From assembly GCA_030950975.1 (NCBI GenBank), contig JAUZQL010000222.1:1-8312 (forward strand): DNA of 8,312 bases, read 5' to 3'. The DNA comes from Mariprofundaceae bacterium. GTDB taxonomy: Bacteria > Pseudomonadota > Zetaproteobacteria > Mariprofundales > Mariprofundaceae. The position numbers and the translations under genes were made by a program. Shown here piece after piece: positions 6,637 to 8,312 of this stretch (the stretch's first letter is position 1; the number at the start of each line of letters is the position of its first letter). The notes beneath the pieces were generated by a model. The model did no database searches, was not told the origin of the DNA, and worked only from the letters and a program-made list of their open reading frames with translations.

Positions 6637-6803
6637 GTTTCAATGGAACAATTTGGGATTTTACCAAAACAATCCACATAACCTTCTGCCAATTGTAATT
6701 GATGAATCAATGCAGCTTTTTTCAACTTTTTTGCGCCTTGAATTTGGTAAGGTTTAGCACGTTCCAACAATACTTTCTTGGTTAATTTATTTTTCTTAGA
6801 CAT
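6606..6803 (-). CDS. Small SAP/HeH-like protein with a C-terminal four-cysteine motif
   Basis: This 65-residue basic protein is of unknown function. Residues 8-42 look like a SAP or helix-extension-helix motif, the type also seen at the start of Rho: a helix, a turn with IQGAKKLKKAALI, and a second helix ending AEG. Such motifs bind nucleic acid. After it come four cysteines at 45, 52, 57 and 63 (C-x6-C-x4-C-x5-C) within a CFG...C....CFYRKAC pattern, which could bind zinc or an iron-sulfur cluster (inference). The ATG at 6803 was chosen because a GGAG stands 8 nt upstream; the longer frame to 6884 lacks support. The gene lies between yciH and the rsmC-like gene on the same strand and overlaps the latter, so it is probably cotranscribed with ribosome-related genes. 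I recall similar short SAP-cysteine proteins in other proteobacteria but cannot assign a role. Confidence 0.75.
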   Translation of the reverse strand: MSKKNKLTKKVLLERAKPYQIQGAKKLKKAALIHQLQLAEGYVDCFGKIPNCSIETCFYRKACQK

Positions 6804-6817
6804 GAGCGATACTCCAT
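6801..6817 (-). promoter_or_regulatory. Translation-start leader of the small SAP protein, copy A
   Basis: The minus strand reads ATGGAGTATCGCTCATG, with the Shine-Dalgarno GGAG at 6815-6812 and the start ATG at 6803. It matches the leader of yciH (7272-7288) at 15 of 17 positions. The site decides the start of the small gene. Confidence 0.6.
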
Positions 6818-6908
6818 CTATATTTTTTAGGCAACGTAGGTATAAAGATATGATATGCAAGCATCGATTAAATGCGCTTTGCAATAAGCTGATGTGACTT
6901 ACTGATAT

Positions 6909-7274
6909 TTAACCGCCTGATAATTTTGCTTCCACGCCTTCGTTTTCAAGCAACATCAATAATTTTTGTCGATGGTCGCCTTGAATTTCAATACAAGCAT
7001 CTTTGACCGCACCACCCGTACCCAATTGGGCTTTCAATTTCTTATGCAATACTTTCAATTCAAGGGGATTCAGTGATAAACCTTCAATCACACACACATG
7101 TTTTCCACCACGCCCTTTGCTTTCTCGACGAATACGCACGCCTTGTTTGGCTGGGTTTTTGATAGATTGAGCCGAAGATTTATTTGTTTTTTTTCGTTTC
7201 TTTTGAGTATTGGGCATGGCCTTGCCAATTTGCCCATCTTCACTGGAATACACCAAGCGCCGATCATTATTCAT
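6909..7274 (-). CDS. yciH: YciH/SUI1-family translation initiation factor-like protein
   Basis: This 121-residue protein belongs to the SUI1/eIF1 fold as found in bacterial YciH (108 residues in E. coli). The N-terminus RLVYSSEDGQIG (6-17) is the typical YciH start. The SUI1 core contains GKHVCVIEGL (57-66), GTGGAVK (85-91) and the IQGDHR block (97-102), and the C-terminus ends in GVxxKLSGG. Proteins of this fold bind the small ribosomal subunit; YciH is implicated in initiation fidelity and stress-time repression of translation, though its role in bacteria is not settled. The linker at about 20-45 is lysine-rich and longer than in E. coli. The ATG at 7274 follows a GGAG by 8 nt and lies 13 nt after the smpB stop, so the two genes are most likely in one operon. 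Confidence 0.93.
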   Translation of the reverse strand: MNNDRRLVYSSEDGQIGKAMPNTQKKRKKTNKSSAQSIKNPAKQGVRIRRESKGRGGKHVCVIEGLSLNPLELKVLHKKLKAQLGTGGAVKDACIEIQGDHRQKLLMLLENEGVEAKLSGG

Positions 7275-7288
7275 GAGACATACTCCAT
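7272..7288 (-). promoter_or_regulatory. Translation-start leader of yciH, copy B
   Basis: The minus strand reads ATGGAGTATGTCTCATG, ending in the yciH start codon, with GGAG at 7286-7283. Only two bases differ from the leader at 6801-6817. The 5' base overlaps the smpB stop codon, so termination of smpB may feed initiation of yciH. Confidence 0.6.
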
Positions 7289-7728
7289 TACATTTTATAT
7301 TGGCGTTGCAAATCACGTTTCACATCACGTTCTTTTTGATCCTGACGTTTATCGTAATTTTTCTTACCTTTTGCTAAGCCAATCTGTAATTTAGCAAAAC
7401 CACGCTCATTGAAATACATTTTTAGTGGCACAAGTGTCATGCCTTTTTCTTTGAGTTTACCCACTAATTTTAGCTGTTCTTTTTTATGCATCAATAGTTG
7501 ACGTGAACGTGTCGGGTCATCGGGATTGTTCAACGCAGCAGGTTTGTAAGGATTGATATGACAACCAATAAGCAGCAAATGGTCATGACGAATCAAACAA
7601 TGCGCTTCTTTTAAATTCGCCTGCCCTGCACGAATGGATTTTACTTCAGGGCCTAGCAACACCAAGCCGACTTCATAGGTCTCTAAGATATGATATTCGT
7701 GCCGTGCACGACGATTGATAATAGCCAT
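7288..7728 (-). CDS. smpB: SsrA (tmRNA)-binding protein SmpB
   Basis: This 146-residue cytoplasmic protein binds tmRNA and delivers it to stalled ribosomes for trans-translation. Family landmarks are clear: RRARHEY near the N-terminus (6-12), GPEVKSIRAGQANL (26-39), DPTRSRQLLM (71-80), and the GLAKGKKNYDKR block (117-128) leading into the basic C-terminal tail (ending QYKM) that enters the mRNA channel. It is slightly shorter than E. coli SmpB (160) because the lysine-rich N-terminal leader is missing and the tail is short, but it is within the family range. The ATG at 7728 fits the conserved N-terminus; the ribosome site is weak. It is the first gene of the leftward translation cluster, with a candidate promoter at 7769-7797. 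No tmRNA gene is visible nearby in the window. Confidence 0.96.
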   Translation of the reverse strand: MAIINRRARHEYHILETYEVGLVLLGPEVKSIRAGQANLKEAHCLIRHDHLLLIGCHINPYKPAALNNPDDPTRSRQLLMHKKEQLKLVGKLKEKGMTLVPLKMYFNERGFAKLQIGLAKGKKNYDKRQDQKERDVKRDLQRQYKM

Positions 7729-7768
7729 GCCCGCAATCTATCCATGCAAAGCCTGTTTGAGAATCCAC

Positions 7769-7797
7769 AATATAATATATCAACGATGGCAGGGCAA
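7769..7797 (-). promoter_or_regulatory. Candidate promoter for the smpB-yciH cluster
   Basis: On the minus strand a TTGCCC box (7797-7792) and a TATATT box (7774-7769, 5 of 6 consensus) are 17 nt apart. Transcription would start about 35 nt before the smpB ATG. This is a motif match in the only sizeable gap upstream of smpB. Confidence 0.4.
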
Positions 7798-7866
7798 TCG
7801 CATTAAAATCATAAGCAGCAGCATGCCTAATCTAAATGTCGTATTCATTAAACTACTATATCGGGT

Positions 7867-7897
7867 TATCAGCTTTTACCTGAAGAAATCGCTGATA
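7867..7897. other. Hairpin directly after the msrB stop codon
   Basis: TATCAGC (7867-7873) and GCTGATA (7891-7897) are perfect inverted copies with a 17-nt loop, starting at the base after the msrB TAA. No T-run follows on the minus strand, so it is not a standard intrinsic terminator; it could protect the transcript end. The long loop makes it weak. Confidence 0.25.
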
Positions 7898-8312
7898 TTA
7901 GGGCTTGGTTGTTGCGTCGTTTACAAGTGTTGGATTAAATTTTAAAGCCACACCATTATTGCACCAACGCTGCCCTGTGGGTTCAGGACCATCTTTAAAA
8001 ACATGTCCTTGATGACCACCACAACGCACACAATGGTATTCATGTCGAGGAAGAATCATTTTAAAATCCAATTTTGTATCTACATGTCCATCAATCGGCT
8101 GAAAAAAACTGGGCCAACCCGTTCCGCTGTCAAATTTGGATGAAGATTCAAACAAAGGCAAAGCACAACCCGCACAAACATACACACCTTCGCCATATTC
8201 TTTATTCAATGGGCTGCTGAAGGCAGGTTCTGTACCTTCATGTCGCAATACATCATAAGCTTTTGGACTCAATAATGATTGCCATTGCTCATCTGAATGG
8301 GTTATTTTTTCC
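7898..8312 (-). CDS. msrB: Methionine-R-sulfoxide reductase MsrB, 5' end outside the window
   Basis: This enzyme reduces the R form of methionine sulfoxide in proteins, repairing oxidised methionine, usually with thioredoxin as electron donor. The open frame continues to the window edge without a start, giving 137 visible residues that begin with the usual SDEQWQSLLSP lead-in, so only a few N-terminal residues or a signal sequence are missing. Visible motifs are the zinc cysteines CAGC and CVRC, FDSGTGWPSFF, GHVFKDGP and the catalytic cysteine in RWCNN. The position before GWPSF, which is a recycling cysteine in E. coli MsrB, is threonine here, so this looks like a form without that resolving cysteine. 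A TTG at 8272 is only an internal codon. The gene is separated from smpB by 169 nt and is probably a different transcription unit. Confidence 0.95.
   Translation of the reverse strand, partial: EKITHSDEQWQSLLSPKAYDVLRHEGTEPAFSSPLNKEYGEGVYVCAGCALPLFESSSKFDSGTGWPSFFQPIDGHVDTKLDFKMILPRHEYHCVRCGGHQGHVFKDGPEPTGQRWCNNGVALKFNPTLVNDATTKP

Noticed and set aside
7729..7897. Possible tmRNA (ssrA) gene next to smpB
   Set aside because: The gap is too short for tmRNA, and neither a tRNA-like 3' end nor an Ala-Ala-ending tag frame is seen.
7715..7945. 76-codon plus-strand open frame covering the gap between smpB and msrB
   Set aside because: It overlaps both flanking genes at their ends, shows no domain, and covers the candidate smpB promoter; it is most likely chance.

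Overview
The window looks like an ordinary chromosomal segment from a bacterium of the phylum Pseudomonadota, probably a gammaproteobacterium or a close relative. By eye its G+C is a little over 40%, which I did not compute. The support is the gene families: a MoxR-DUF58-DUF4381-VWA-VWA cluster in the proteobacterial order, RsmC-type and RsuA-type 16S rRNA modification enzymes, a YciH-type SUI1 protein, and a YefM-YoeB pair very close to the E. coli proteins. I cannot name a genus. I see no rRNA, tRNA, CRISPR array, insertion sequence or phage gene.

Left block (1-3931, all minus strand, read right to left): moxR ATPase, DUF58 protein, DUF4381 membrane protein, a BatA-like VWA membrane protein, and a BatB-like VWA protein cut off by the left window edge. 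Successive genes overlap by 1 to 8 nt, so this is one translationally coupled operon. In this family the MoxR AAA+ ATPase is thought to act as a chaperone-like partner of membrane-anchored VWA proteins in envelope or stress functions; the exact job is unresolved. A candidate promoter lies at 3972-4000.

Middle (3932-4814): a stretch without a leftward gene, then the only plus-strand genes, a yefM-yoeB type II toxin-antitoxin operon (4246-4753). It has its own extended -10 promoter, and a perfect palindrome sits between the promoter boxes. It is divergent from moxR and convergent with rsuA. A strong hairpin at 4790-4814, followed by a T-run on the minus strand, ends the leftward transcript coming from the right.

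Right block (4837-7728, minus strand): smpB (tmRNA-binding protein), a yciH/SUI1 protein, a 65-residue SAP/HeH-like protein with four cysteines, an rsmC-like 16S rRNA guanine methyltransferase, and rsuA (16S pseudouridine synthase). All the recognisable genes concern the ribosome or translation, so the unknown cysteine protein is worth a look as a possible member of that process. The small protein and yciH share nearly identical 17-nt start-site leaders.

Right edge (7898-8312): the 3' part of a minus-strand msrB (methionine-R-sulfoxide reductase), whose start lies outside the window.

I found no convincing undescribed multi-gene system. The most interesting items are the small Cys/SAP protein in the translation cluster, the duplicated leader, the toxin-antitoxin control region, and the non-ATG start of the rsmC-like gene.
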